A stretch of 64,000 bases of DNA, from positions 1,550,001 to 1,614,000 of the forward strand of contig NZ_CP024901.1 of the NCBI RefSeq assembly GCF_003343245.1, in the 5' to 3' direction. The notes under the pieces were generated by a model, which was given only the letters and a program-made list of their open reading frames with translations, did no database searches and was not told where the DNA came from. The position numbers were made by a program, and so were the translations under genes. Numbering within the stretch: position 1 is the stretch's first letter; each line of letters opens with the position of its first letter. Below, in pieces: positions 19,101 through 27,797 of this stretch. Source of the stretch: Photorhabdus laumondii subsp. laumondii. GTDB taxonomy: Bacteria; Pseudomonadota; Gammaproteobacteria; Enterobacterales; Enterobacteriaceae.

Positions 19101-22004
19101 GCCGGTGAACTGAACGTGATGACCAAAGTCGGTAATGGCACAACGCTGGCGGCCATGTTTGGTAAAGCCAATGTGATGACCCATGTGGGGGATGGCTTAA
19201 CGGGGGTCTTGGCTCTGGGTGAGGCCAATATCGTTACCAAAGTGGGTGATGATTTTATGGGGGTTGTTGCGGCGGCGAAAGCGAACGTTATTACGCATGT
19301 TGGTGATGCGACAACCGCCAGTATCCTGCTTGGCAAAGGCAATATTCTGACCAAAGTGGGCGACGGTACCACAGTTGGCCTGCTTATTTCCGATGTGGGT
19401 AATGTGATGACCCATGTCGGCGAGGGCACGACAGTGGGGTTTGCCAAAGGTAAAGCCAATCTTATCACCAAAATTGGCGATGGTGCCGGGGTGAATGCGG
19501 CTTGGGGGGAAGCGAATATCCTGACTCAGGTTGGTGATGGCGACCGTTATAATTTCGCGAAAGGTCAAGCCAACCTCGTAACTAAAGTGGGGAAGGGACA
19601 GGAAGTCACGGTAGTGCAGGGGGATGCCAACATTATCACCCATGTGGGTAACGGTGACGATTATACCGGTGCCTGGGGCGAAGCCAATGTTGTTACTAAA
19701 GTCGGTGACGGGCGCAATGTAGTGCTGGCGAAAGGCAAGGCCAACATAATCACTCAGGTAGGTCAGGGAGACAGCTTTAATGCCTTATGGAGCGAAGGCA
19801 ATATTGTCACCAAAGTGGGAGACGGTGTGCAGGTGACGGCGGCGAAAGGGACAGCTAACGTGACCACGACAATAGGCAACGGTTTAAATGTTACCGCCGC
19901 GCATGGCGACGCGAATATTAACACCCATGTGGGTAAGGGTATTTCGGTTAATGTGGCGTGGGGTAAATATAACGTCAATACCAAAGTGGGCAATGGCCTG
20001 AATGTGGCGGTCATGAAAGGCCAGAGTAACGCCAATATTCAGGTGGGTCATGGTTTAGCGGTTAATGCCTCTTATGCGCGCAATAATGTGGCGATTAAGA
20101 TAGGTGAGGGTGATTTTTACAGCCTGGCGGTTGCCGCGAGTAATACGGAAAGCAACAAACTGGCCGCTTTCTTCAACAATATCAAACAAACGGTACTCGG
20201 TGTGATGGGTAGTCAGGCGATCAACTATCTGGTGCAGGGGGAGGAAGTTAACACGTCGGGCACTCATAGAGGCAGAGGGGCGATTCATTTAGCGAAAGTT
20301 TCTGCTATTGATGGTTTTGAACTGGATGAAATTGCGCCGGTAAATTCAGATTTAACCCATCATCTCAATGGTGTTGTCACAGCGGTGGAGACGCCTGACG
20401 TCAGTTCAATAGAAGGTGCTTTGAGTCAAAAAACGCAATCGGTGTCAGATCAGAGTAAAAATTTGATCGTCAATGGTGACTTTGAACAAGGTGAGCTGGG
20501 CTGGCAGTCAACTCATGGTATAGAGGCATATGGTTCAGCGAGTGTTTATGGTTTTGATATTGCCAGTCATGGAGAACGCGTCAGTGAACTTGATGCGGAG
20601 AGAAACACCACGATTTACCAGGATCTGCAAAACTTGTCTGAAGGCGAGGTGATTTCACTGAGTTTTGATTTTGCTCATCGTTCCAATGCCTATATTATCA
20701 ACAATGGTATGGACGTTTTCTGGAATGGAAAACGAGTATTCTCAACGTCTGGAAATGCAATAGAGTGGCAAAGTAAAACGCTGGAATTAATTGCACGGGC
20801 AGGCAGTAACCGCATTGAGTTTAAAGGAACCGGTTTGAATGATGGTGTAGGCTATGTTCTGGATAACGTTGTTGCAAAATCTGAGAACCCACGACAAACC
20901 GATGTGGTTACCGAACATGTGAGACAGGGTAAAGCAGTACAAAATGCATTAAGCGATAAAGAAAAAGCGGAAAGAGATCGCCAACTGTTAGAACAGGAAC
21001 AAGAGAAACAACTGGCAGGAATTGCGAAATCGCAATCCCAGTTGGAATTAACGGATCAGGCAGCAGTTAGCCAAAATGGGCTGATACAACGCAATGCGAT
21101 AGAAGCAGAAGCGCAGGCCGTGACGGAAGAGCTGACTTTACTCGCGGACAAATTTAAAGCACTTAAAGATGAAACTGATGAGAGTCGTGAGTTAGAGAGC
21201 CATTATCTCGACTATGCGGGTGGAATCTCTGAGGACATCCAGAAACGATTGGATGATATTAAGCCGACATTAGAAAAACGGCTGGCGGATATCCATCGGG
21301 ATGCTATTGATATACAGCAAAAAGTAAAAGATACCGTGGTGCTATCAGCAGCCGGAACGGAAAAAGGTAAACAAAATCGTGATAAGGCTATTCTTGATGG
21401 TGTAGAGGCGCAATTAAAAGCAGAGCAGAGAGAAAAAGAAGCGCTTTTGCAACAGCAGCAAGCGGAAAAGGCGAAGGATAACGCCAATATCGCGTATCAG
21501 AATGCAGAAAATCGGGGTCAGCGAGATATTGCGGCGGCGGAAAATAAAGCGGCTCAGACTCAGGCGGATGCTAAAGGGGCGAAACTGAGCAATGACAAGC
21601 CTGTTCGCAGTGGTGCAAGTGGCAGCGGCTTGTCAGGAGAAAAAGCCTATGAGTCAACTGGCGCGGGAGAAACCGGCAGCCATATCGATCCGGAATCAAT
21701 GCCGGAAGCGGGAAACCGATATTATCAGGGGCTGACCGAAGAAGAGTTGCGAGCGTTGGCGAGTGCGAAACAAGCTGTTAGCCGGTTGCAGATCAACGCG
21801 GGAATTCGCGCAAAAAATACCGGTGTTTCGCTAATTCCTCGGTCTGTTGAAACACAATCTGACAGCATTATGGGATCTCCTTTACATGAGACGCGTGAAC
21901 TCATTAGAAAAGTGCCGATAATTTCTGGTGTTAATCTGGAAGAATTGGGGGAAAGTGAAAAAAAAGAGCTCAACGTTGTCGTACTAAATAAGATTTCAAA
22001 ATAG
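16149..22004 (+). CDS. rtxA: rtxA copy 2, N-terminal two-fifths up to a frameshift
   Basis: This 1951-residue piece is the translocation half of a MARTX toxin. It has A-type repeats, two ~50-residue SWYKxGDH modules, B repeats about 690-1335, jelly-roll domain about 1436-1580, coiled coil 1584-1817 and the YESTGAGETGSHIDPE linker. It then continues into an unmatched tail (ELNVVVLNKISK) and stops at 22004. ATG 16149 follows AAAGG with normal spacing. The effector, CPD and secretion signal lie in the next frame, so this piece alone cannot be exported. The total span 16149-27186 is one base over a multiple of three, which fits a single-base gain within about 21985-22004. The coiled-coil version is that of copy 1, not of copies 3-5. 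Confidence 0.88.
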   Translation: MGKSSNRSAVYLFTGRYYDDNDGNSITAIGIGGEVYAYGGNDDVTVGSFKVDVYHTDGDLTVKGVSGYTGIHKTGNGGLSFTGAAGVAAIDHTGETGNLNYSGAAGYNKLVRKGLSGDTRFRGAGGYNQLWHETNRGDLDFAGAGAGNDIDRTWFNRYQDSQGNVTFNGTGAANNISSRVEHGNVTFNGAGADNHIVRKGKEGNIILRGAGASNRIERVYQNKDEYEQTRGDITFEGVGGYSQLYSDVAYGNINFSGAGAYNVITRIDANSDFDDETLEFAKAKEVVLTTATMEGSWIRESQQVTGMKSTVEPDTYLFAFADKMYTKISKVRLRNNPTTGRLGYYATSWYKAGNHLENLAAKEISSGNGFITVNANGAYHLSGLIFERLQPVTIHAIEENLLSDQWVTYTGGMMVKAEDISLGDAKMGGYAVFSDGSTVDVSAVKSNRKPNTYVYAKVLGPYTKVVEVQLANDPETKQLKYIATAWYKTGDYTGDLANEEFSYDNGYASAGSGYTLSQLQYDINTVRRTAHQLVHSKEYHQQDLVKLSASSGDVNFNGAGGGNIIKSDVTRGDINFTGLGAANVILHDSKFGDTHFDGAGAANVIVKKGEKGDLTFRGTGLANVLVHRGQSGKMDVYAGGAVNVLVRIGDGQYLAHLLAYGNISIHKGNGSSRVRMLGGYNTHTQIGNGSADWSGSGGFNVITQAGKGSISSVLLGGANVLTKLGAGSLVAGMLGGANIISHLSEGTETSNTTAIALGGANIFTKKGKGHARAVMGSGANVLTHIGDGNTTGVMLGGANILTKVGKGDTAGILFGIGNMLTHVGDGLTLGVMAAAGNIFTKVGEGTSIAAMIGAGNLFTHVGKGDAWALMGGVGNIFTKVGDGDALALMVAAGNVFTHIGDGTSVALMLAKGNIATKVGNGMTLAAMIGKANIFTHVGEGNTFAAMIGGANVLTKVGNGLTAALMVGKANIYSHVGNGPSIGLFAGELNVMTKVGNGTTLAAMFGKANVMTHVGDGLTGVLALGEANIVTKVGDDFMGVVAAAKANVITHVGDATTASILLGKGNILTKVGDGTTVGLLISDVGNVMTHVGEGTTVGFAKGKANLITKIGDGAGVNAAWGEANILTQVGDGDRYNFAKGQANLVTKVGKGQEVTVVQGDANIITHVGNGDDYTGAWGEANVVTKVGDGRNVVLAKGKANIITQVGQGDSFNALWSEGNIVTKVGDGVQVTAAKGTANVTTTIGNGLNVTAAHGDANINTHVGKGISVNVAWGKYNVNTKVGNGLNVAVMKGQSNANIQVGHGLAVNASYARNNVAIKIGEGDFYSLAVAASNTESNKLAAFFNNIKQTVLGVMGSQAINYLVQGEEVNTSGTHRGRGAIHLAKVSAIDGFELDEIAPVNSDLTHHLNGVVTAVETPDVSSIEGALSQKTQSVSDQSKNLIVNGDFEQGELGWQSTHGIEAYGSASVYGFDIASHGERVSELDAERNTTIYQDLQNLSEGEVISLSFDFAHRSNAYIINNGMDVFWNGKRVFSTSGNAIEWQSKTLELIARAGSNRIEFKGTGLNDGVGYVLDNVVAKSENPRQTDVVTEHVRQGKAVQNALSDKEKAERDRQLLEQEQEKQLAGIAKSQSQLELTDQAAVSQNGLIQRNAIEAEAQAVTEELTLLADKFKALKDETDESRELESHYLDYAGGISEDIQKRLDDIKPTLEKRLADIHRDAIDIQQKVKDTVVLSAAGTEKGKQNRDKAILDGVEAQLKAEQREKEALLQQQQAEKAKDNANIAYQNAENRGQRDIAAAENKAAQTQADAKGAKLSNDKPVRSGASGSGLSGEKAYESTGAGETGSHIDPESMPEAGNRYYQGLTEEELRALASAKQAVSRLQINAGIRAKNTGVSLIPRSVETQSDSIMGSPLHETRELIRKVPIISGVNLEELGESEKKELNVVVLNKISK

Positions 22005-22032
22005 CGCTACATCTTATACCACTCATAATTCT

Positions 22033-23660
22033 ATGTATAACAATGGGTTGGATGGGGCTATGTGTAGCATAATTACGAAACGTTATTTAGAAAAAATCGT
22101 CGATGTCGACCAGTGGTTTGATAATGGTAACGATAATACGAGGTTACCCGATGAGTTATATTTCATTGAAGACCGGATTGTATTTAATCATCAAAGAAAT
22201 ACTAAAATTCTTACGGAGAATGTGGATAGCGCTTGGAAACCCTTGCCAAAGTTGATGTCGGTAAGTGAGTTTCAGGAAGCGGCATCGGTGGTGGGCAAAA
22301 TTCGTGGTGATAATTACAAAAAAGTCATTGATGCGCTAGAGAGTTATCACAATATCCAACAAGGCAGAAAAGACTATATATTGAATGTGGTTAGAAAATT
22401 ATCCGATTTGCGCCAACAAGTTGAAGGATACCTCTTAGGTCATCCTGACTCAGGTCGTGTACCGGCGATGAGGGCCTTATTGTCTCAAATTGACACGTGC
22501 TTTAATGAGTCGATGGTCTTTGCTGGGTCCACCGTAAAAATCCCAGGGCAAGGCGATTTCAGTAGGCTGTATGATCAGCTTGGCAGTGCCAATCTTAAAG
22601 ATTCAAAACACCTTTATATTGATGAAAACGGTGATTTTGTTACTCGGGGTAAGGAAAATATTCATATTAATCAGAAAGCGGAAAGTGCTGATAAGGCGGT
22701 TGAGCAAGTCAAAGCGGCGGTTATTCAAGAATATGGTCAAGATATTTCAGATGCCGTCTTCTCGAATCTGAAAGCCAGCGATTTATCGAATGACGGGAAA
22801 GGTATTGATGTCTCTGGTTTAAGAAAGATCCATCAGGCGATTGAGCAATATTTATCTCCAATAAGTGCCACACTGTTTGTTTGGAAACCAAGCGCTCATA
22901 GCCTATTAGGCCACGGCGCAATGCAAATTGGCCAGGGGCGTGCGCATGTTAATGCGGACATCGCAGGCTTTATCAATAAGAGAAATTATGCCAGTTGGTG
23001 GCCGTTGTTGAATCATAGAACCCTTGAAATAGATGTCGCCTACGAAGAGCGCGATAAGTTCGGTTTGAGATATGGTGACTATAAATTACAACGTTTCACT
23101 AGCAGGCTAGAATGGGCACAAGGGGTAGATGTCGCCTTCAAAGATGTTACTGAAGACTTTACTATGATGGCATTGGCAGATCCTAGATTGCTGCAATCAT
23201 CCGGTATTCCTAAACAGATATACCAGCCATTTGTTGACATGTGGAATGGTTATGAACACGAGAGGGCAGATGTTGGCAGGTTTTTTGCGGAAGAACTGCG
23301 ATACCAAGCCAATAAAAATGTTCAAGACCCTCAATTGATAGAAAAACGTACTGCCAATGTCATTCGTCAATTTAAAGAGCGAGAGTTGGCGGATATTCAG
23401 AACTTTAGAGACCGCGAAGCCGATCAAGGGCGCGTATTTCGTATTAATCTTGAAGGTCTGGATGTGGCGGCAATGCAGGCGAAATGGCGTAAAATCAGCA
23501 ATGATCCTAATGAACATTACCAACTGCTGAGGAATAACTGTTCAAGCATTGTTGCCAGAATATTAAAAGCAGGGGGAGCAGATAAACTTGTCGGCCATAA
23601 GTGGCTGCCAAAGTTTGGTGTCTGGACGCCAACCGAGTTGTTTAACTATGCTCAGGCACT
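22033..23660 (+). other. RID effector segment (Rho-GTPase inactivation) in the copy 2 slot
   Basis: The RID of Vibrio MARTX toxins attaches long-chain fatty acids to lysines near the C-terminus of Rho GTPases, using a Cys-His pair. Here the matching motifs are GHGAMQIGQGR (His294) and LLRNNCSSIVARILKAGGA (Cys503), followed by VWTPTELFNYAQAL. It replaces effector X, which occupies this slot in the four other copies. Confidence 0.8.
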
Positions 23661-26600
23661 TCAGGAGGCTCAGCTTGAAATAATAGCGAAAAAGAAAAGC
23701 CACACGCCTGTGGAAGATTTAACCGCATTATCTGGCAAAAATAAGGTATTGGAAACGGCTGTGGTGAAAAATGGCGGCACTTCGTTACTGAATCAGCTTA
23801 TTACCAAGGGGGGCTTGCGTAGATATAATGATGTTGCCAATGTGCCGCGTGTTCAATTGCTTAATAGTTTGCAAGTCGCACCAGCGGTAAAGTTAGCTCA
23901 TAAGCCCGTTGAGCTCTGGCAAACCGCCGAGGTAACACCACAAACCGATGGCCGTGAAACGCATTTTGATAGTCAGATCATTATCCAGGTGGAGGATGAC
24001 CTTGCTGTCGCCGAAGCAGCGGCTAATCTGGCGGGTAAACACCCAGATTCCAGTGTCGTGGTTCAGCTTGATTCTGAGGGTAAATACCGTGTTGTCTACG
24101 GCGATTTATCTCAACTTAAACCATCAGACAAGTTGCGTTGGCAACTTGTGGGGCATGGTCGTAGCAAATCAGAGCAGAATTACACTCGTCTGGGTAGTTA
24201 CAGTGCAGATGAGCTGGCCGTGAAACTCAAACAATTCACTCGAAACTTTAGTCAGGCGGGTAAACCAGACCACATTAGCATCGTGGGTTGTTCGCTGATA
24301 AGTGATGACAAACGAAATGGTTTTGCCCGTCACTTTATTACGGCCTTAAAGGAGCAGGGTATTCAGACGACGGTTTCGGCTCGTCGTAGTGCAGTCGCCG
24401 TTGATGTGGACGGCCGTAAATTTACCTGGAATGAACGCCGTCAATGGATCCATAAGCTGGCTGATAACAAAGTCGTCCTGAGTTGGAATGAAAAAGGCGA
24501 ACTTGAAACCCGTTCAGAGCGCGTGCGTCATCATATTGCTGAAAGCGATATCCATCTTTCGCGTGTCGGCATGGCGGATGCGGAGATGCCGGCCAGAGGG
24601 GCGGTTGTGGATAATACCGATATTTTCATTGCACCAGAGAAACGCAAAAATAACATTGAGACCGATTCAAGTGATATCTCGAATAACTGGCTAAGTTACT
24701 CGGGTAATATTCAGGTGGGGGTGGGGAATGGCGAATTCACCGCGCTCAATTGGGGAACCTCAAACGTGGGTGTCAAAGTCGGTATGGGGGGCTTTAAGTC
24801 ACTGGTTTTCGGGGATAATAATGTGATGGTGCACATCGGCAATGGCGACAGTAAACACCGCGTCGATATTGCCGGTTATCAGGCGCTTGAAGGGGTGCAG
24901 ATGTTTATTGGCAACCGTAACATCAGTTTCAATCAGGGGCGCAGTAATGACCTGATTGTGATGATGGATAAATCTCTGCCAACGCCGCCGCTGGTTAATC
25001 CGTTTGATGGTACCGCCCGTATTTCCGGGGTCTTGCAAGGTATTGCTCATTTTGGTGAAAAGCAGGAGTGGCTGGCGGCGCAAGATCAGCAATGGACCCT
25101 CGCCGGTGCGAAAAAATTTGTGCTGGATCTGTCCGGTTTGGACCAGACCAGCAGCGTGGACTATAAAACGCTGGTTGATCTGGATTCACAGCATGCCCGT
25201 AGTAGCCGTGGTTTGAAGCAAGATATTGAAGTGACGTTGAATAAAAAATTCAACCAGTGGCTCACCCGCAATGTGAGTGATATGGGCACAATGAGCCGCG
25301 CGAATAAATTCCGTCAGGTCAATGAGAAACTGGCATTCAACTTTGCGGTAGGTGGCCGGGGAGCGGATATTCAGGTGACCACGGGTAACTGGAACCTGAT
25401 GTTCGGTGATAATATTCAGTCGATTTTGGATACCAACCTGGGTTCGTTGTTTGGCCTGATGACGCAGCAATATTCGGCAACGGGTATGGCGAAGACCACG
25501 TTTACCTATCATCCACAGGATTTGCCGCGTCAGCTTAAGAATAAGCTGCTGGGCCGATTAGCCGGTGTAAACGCGGAGACGACCTTAGCGGATATTTTTG
25601 GCGTGAATTACACCCCGGAAGGTCAGATGGTTTCCCGTACAGGAGACCTGGTTAATGGCGAAGCGATTCTGCGAGAGATGCTGGCCGTGATTGCAGAATT
25701 TAGTGGCGATCAACTGAAAGCGTTTACAAATCCGGAGAAGTTGCTTGATGGTTTGAAAGCGGGCATGGCGATGGGCGGGGATGGCATCAGATCGTTTGCT
25801 GAAAGTCATGGTCTGCAAGAGAGAGCCCCGGATGAAAACCGTGGATCAGAATTGCCAGTCAGCATCAATGGAATAAGTGCTCAGGCCGATGATAAAGCAA
25901 AACCTGTATTTGGTTTTAACTCTCTGAATCTGCCTAATCTGTTTGCAACGATGTTCAGTCAAGATAAGCAGACAGAAATGCACTCCTTAGTCACGCATCT
26001 GAAAGAGAATCTCACCGCGGATCTGCTCAATATGGAGCAGAAAACATTTGATTTCCTGCGTAACAGCGGTCATTTGCAAGGGGATGGCGATATCCATATC
26101 TCGCTGGGGAACTATAACTTCAACTGGGGCGGTGACGGTAAAGATCTCGGCGCTTATCTGGGTGATAACAACAACTTCTGGGGTGGTCGCGGAGAGGATG
26201 TTTATTACGCCATCGGTACTTCCAACCTCTTTACCGGGGGTGAAGGCAATGATCTGGGCGTCCTGATGGGGCGTGAAAACGGGATGTTTGGCGGTCATGG
26301 CGATGATACCGCGGTAATAGCCGGGCGGATTAACTATGCGTTCATGGGTGAAGGGAATGACCAGACATTTGTTTTTGGTGAAGGCGGGCTGATTGATGCC
26401 GGTAACGGGGACGACTACGTTGTTACCTCCGGCAACTACAACCGGGTGGAGACCGGGGAAGGTCAGGATTATGCCGTGACCATCGGGAATAACAACCGGG
26501 TTGAGCTGGGTGAAGGCCATGACTTTGGTCGGGTGTTTGGTAATGACAACCAGATTGACGGTAACGCGGGTGACGATGTTATTAAACTGATGGGCTATCA

Positions 26601-27186
26601 TGCGGTAATTAATGGCGGAGAAGGTGATGACCACCTGATAGCGGCCACAATGTCGAAATTCAGCCAGTTTGACGGCGGTGAAGGTCAGGATCTGCTGGTG
26701 CTGGGGGGATACCAGAACGACTTCCGGGGGGGCGCAGGAGTAGACAGCTTTGTGGTCAGTGGTCAGGTCATTGACAGTCAGGTTGATGATATCAATGCGG
26801 AAGATATGATTGTTTTTAACGATATTGACTGGCAAAACCTGTGGTTCCAGCGCAGTGGATATGATCTGGTGTTATCAGTAAACCGTCATATTGAGGATAA
26901 AACTGCGCAGGGCGTCTTTGAATCAACAGGGTCAGTCACCTTTAGTGATTACTTTAATGGTAACCGAGCCAAACTGGTGGTGCAGATGGGGGATAAGAAT
27001 GCCTCGGGGGAGCGGGAGTTTACTGCGCTGTCGGATAATGCGGTTGATACCCTAATCCAGGCAATGAGCAGTTTTGCGCCCACCGTGGGAGATAATGGCT
27101 TTATTGACAATCTGGCGAGTCAGGAGAAAATAGTCATGGCAACGGCGTGGGCAGATACCACTGTGGGTAAGGTGCAGTTTGCGTAA
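22033..27186 (+). CDS. rtxA: rtxA copy 2, C-terminal part: Rho-inactivation domain, CPD and RTX repeats
   Basis: This 1717-residue piece (counted from ATG 22033) continues copy 2 in the +1 frame; open frame begins at 21988. Residues ~95-170 are helical and may be the membrane-targeting four-helix bundle. Residues ~270-545 are a RID, with His294 (LLGHGAMQIG) and Cys503 (NNCSSIV) as the expected catalytic pair, and WTPTELFNYAQ at its end. The CPD spans about 643-796 with His708 and Cys753, RTX repeats are about 1349-1589, then the secretion end. No good Shine-Dalgarno precedes ATG 22033; an alternative ATG at 22060 has GGATGGGG just upstream. It could be a broken half or a separately translated, secretable RID protein. 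From about 24.8 kb it is almost identical to copy 1. Confidence 0.86.
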   Translation: MYNNGLDGAMCSIITKRYLEKIVDVDQWFDNGNDNTRLPDELYFIEDRIVFNHQRNTKILTENVDSAWKPLPKLMSVSEFQEAASVVGKIRGDNYKKVIDALESYHNIQQGRKDYILNVVRKLSDLRQQVEGYLLGHPDSGRVPAMRALLSQIDTCFNESMVFAGSTVKIPGQGDFSRLYDQLGSANLKDSKHLYIDENGDFVTRGKENIHINQKAESADKAVEQVKAAVIQEYGQDISDAVFSNLKASDLSNDGKGIDVSGLRKIHQAIEQYLSPISATLFVWKPSAHSLLGHGAMQIGQGRAHVNADIAGFINKRNYASWWPLLNHRTLEIDVAYEERDKFGLRYGDYKLQRFTSRLEWAQGVDVAFKDVTEDFTMMALADPRLLQSSGIPKQIYQPFVDMWNGYEHERADVGRFFAEELRYQANKNVQDPQLIEKRTANVIRQFKERELADIQNFRDREADQGRVFRINLEGLDVAAMQAKWRKISNDPNEHYQLLRNNCSSIVARILKAGGADKLVGHKWLPKFGVWTPTELFNYAQALQEAQLEIIAKKKSHTPVEDLTALSGKNKVLETAVVKNGGTSLLNQLITKGGLRRYNDVANVPRVQLLNSLQVAPAVKLAHKPVELWQTAEVTPQTDGRETHFDSQIIIQVEDDLAVAEAAANLAGKHPDSSVVVQLDSEGKYRVVYGDLSQLKPSDKLRWQLVGHGRSKSEQNYTRLGSYSADELAVKLKQFTRNFSQAGKPDHISIVGCSLISDDKRNGFARHFITALKEQGIQTTVSARRSAVAVDVDGRKFTWNERRQWIHKLADNKVVLSWNEKGELETRSERVRHHIAESDIHLSRVGMADAEMPARGAVVDNTDIFIAPEKRKNNIETDSSDISNNWLSYSGNIQVGVGNGEFTALNWGTSNVGVKVGMGGFKSLVFGDNNVMVHIGNGDSKHRVDIAGYQALEGVQMFIGNRNISFNQGRSNDLIVMMDKSLPTPPLVNPFDGTARISGVLQGIAHFGEKQEWLAAQDQQWTLAGAKKFVLDLSGLDQTSSVDYKTLVDLDSQHARSSRGLKQDIEVTLNKKFNQWLTRNVSDMGTMSRANKFRQVNEKLAFNFAVGGRGADIQVTTGNWNLMFGDNIQSILDTNLGSLFGLMTQQYSATGMAKTTFTYHPQDLPRQLKNKLLGRLAGVNAETTLADIFGVNYTPEGQMVSRTGDLVNGEAILREMLAVIAEFSGDQLKAFTNPEKLLDGLKAGMAMGGDGIRSFAESHGLQERAPDENRGSELPVSINGISAQADDKAKPVFGFNSLNLPNLFATMFSQDKQTEMHSLVTHLKENLTADLLNMEQKTFDFLRNSGHLQGDGDIHISLGNYNFNWGGDGKDLGAYLGDNNNFWGGRGEDVYYAIGTSNLFTGGEGNDLGVLMGRENGMFGGHGDDTAVIAGRINYAFMGEGNDQTFVFGEGGLIDAGNGDDYVVTSGNYNRVETGEGQDYAVTIGNNNRVELGEGHDFGRVFGNDNQIDGNAGDDVIKLMGYHAVINGGEGDDHLIAATMSKFSQFDGGEGQDLLVLGGYQNDFRGGAGVDSFVVSGQVIDSQVDDINAEDMIVFNDIDWQNLWFQRSGYDLVLSVNRHIEDKTAQGVFESTGSVTFSDYFNGNRAKLVVQMGDKNASGEREFTALSDNAVDTLIQAMSSFAPTVGDNGFIDNLASQEKIVMATAWADTTVGKVQFA

Positions 27187-27220
27187 TTAATTCGCAAAAA
27201 TAAAAGTTAAAATGAATAAT

Positions 27221-27253
27221 AAAAAAGGCTCACAGAATCGGTGAGCCTTTTTT
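27221..27253 (+). terminator. Intrinsic terminator after rtxA copy 2
   Basis: Identical to the terminator of copy 1: GGCTCAC/GTGAGCC stem with flanking A and T runs. The whole downstream block is the same up to the point where the IS200 sits behind copy 1. Confidence 0.9.
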
Positions 27254-27368
27254 ACTGCGGGGTAATAGATATTCATTATATTATAGTTCACTGTTCAAGA
27301 ATTATTTTTATTAATAAGTTTTATTGGTTATAATTTCATTGCCAAAAAAGTAAGGTGTTATTATTTTA

Positions 27369-27397
27369 TTTACTTGTACTGTTTTGATGGTTATAAT
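27369..27397 (+). promoter_or_regulatory. Predicted promoter of rtxA copy 3 (uninterrupted version)
   Basis: -35 TTTACT (27369-27374), 17-base spacer, perfect -10 TATAAT (27392-27397). It shows the state before IS200 insertion at the copy 2 equivalent. The leader to ATG 27798 is about 395 bases. Confidence 0.6.
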
Positions 27398-27490
27398 CTG
27401 CATGGTTATTTACGGAGATGGAATAAATAATTGACGAGCCTTTATATCTTAGTTTAATTGTTACTCTATTATCTTCTCTGTATTTTCAAT

Positions 27491-27518
27491 ATTATCGCAG
27501 AAAGAGATCTGCGATAAT
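27491..27518 (+). promoter_or_regulatory. Perfect 10-bp inverted repeat in the rtxA copy 3 leader
   Basis: ATTATCGCAG...CTGCGATAAT with an eight-base loop, the same as ahead of copy 2. No T run follows. Confidence 0.45.
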
Positions 27519-27587
27519 AATCTTTCTGAATTTGGCGTTTTCCTTGTTATATCCATTTTATTAGTAAATTACTTTTTGGAAAAGAGT

Positions 27588-27770
<183 letters not shown>

Positions 27771-27797
27771 CCCAAATAATAAATTAAAGGACTATTT

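Noticed and set aside
21985..22010. Programmed ribosomal frameshift in copy 2
   Set aside because: No typical slippery heptamer with a following pseudoknot was seen, and the other copies need no shift; a mutation is the simpler reading.
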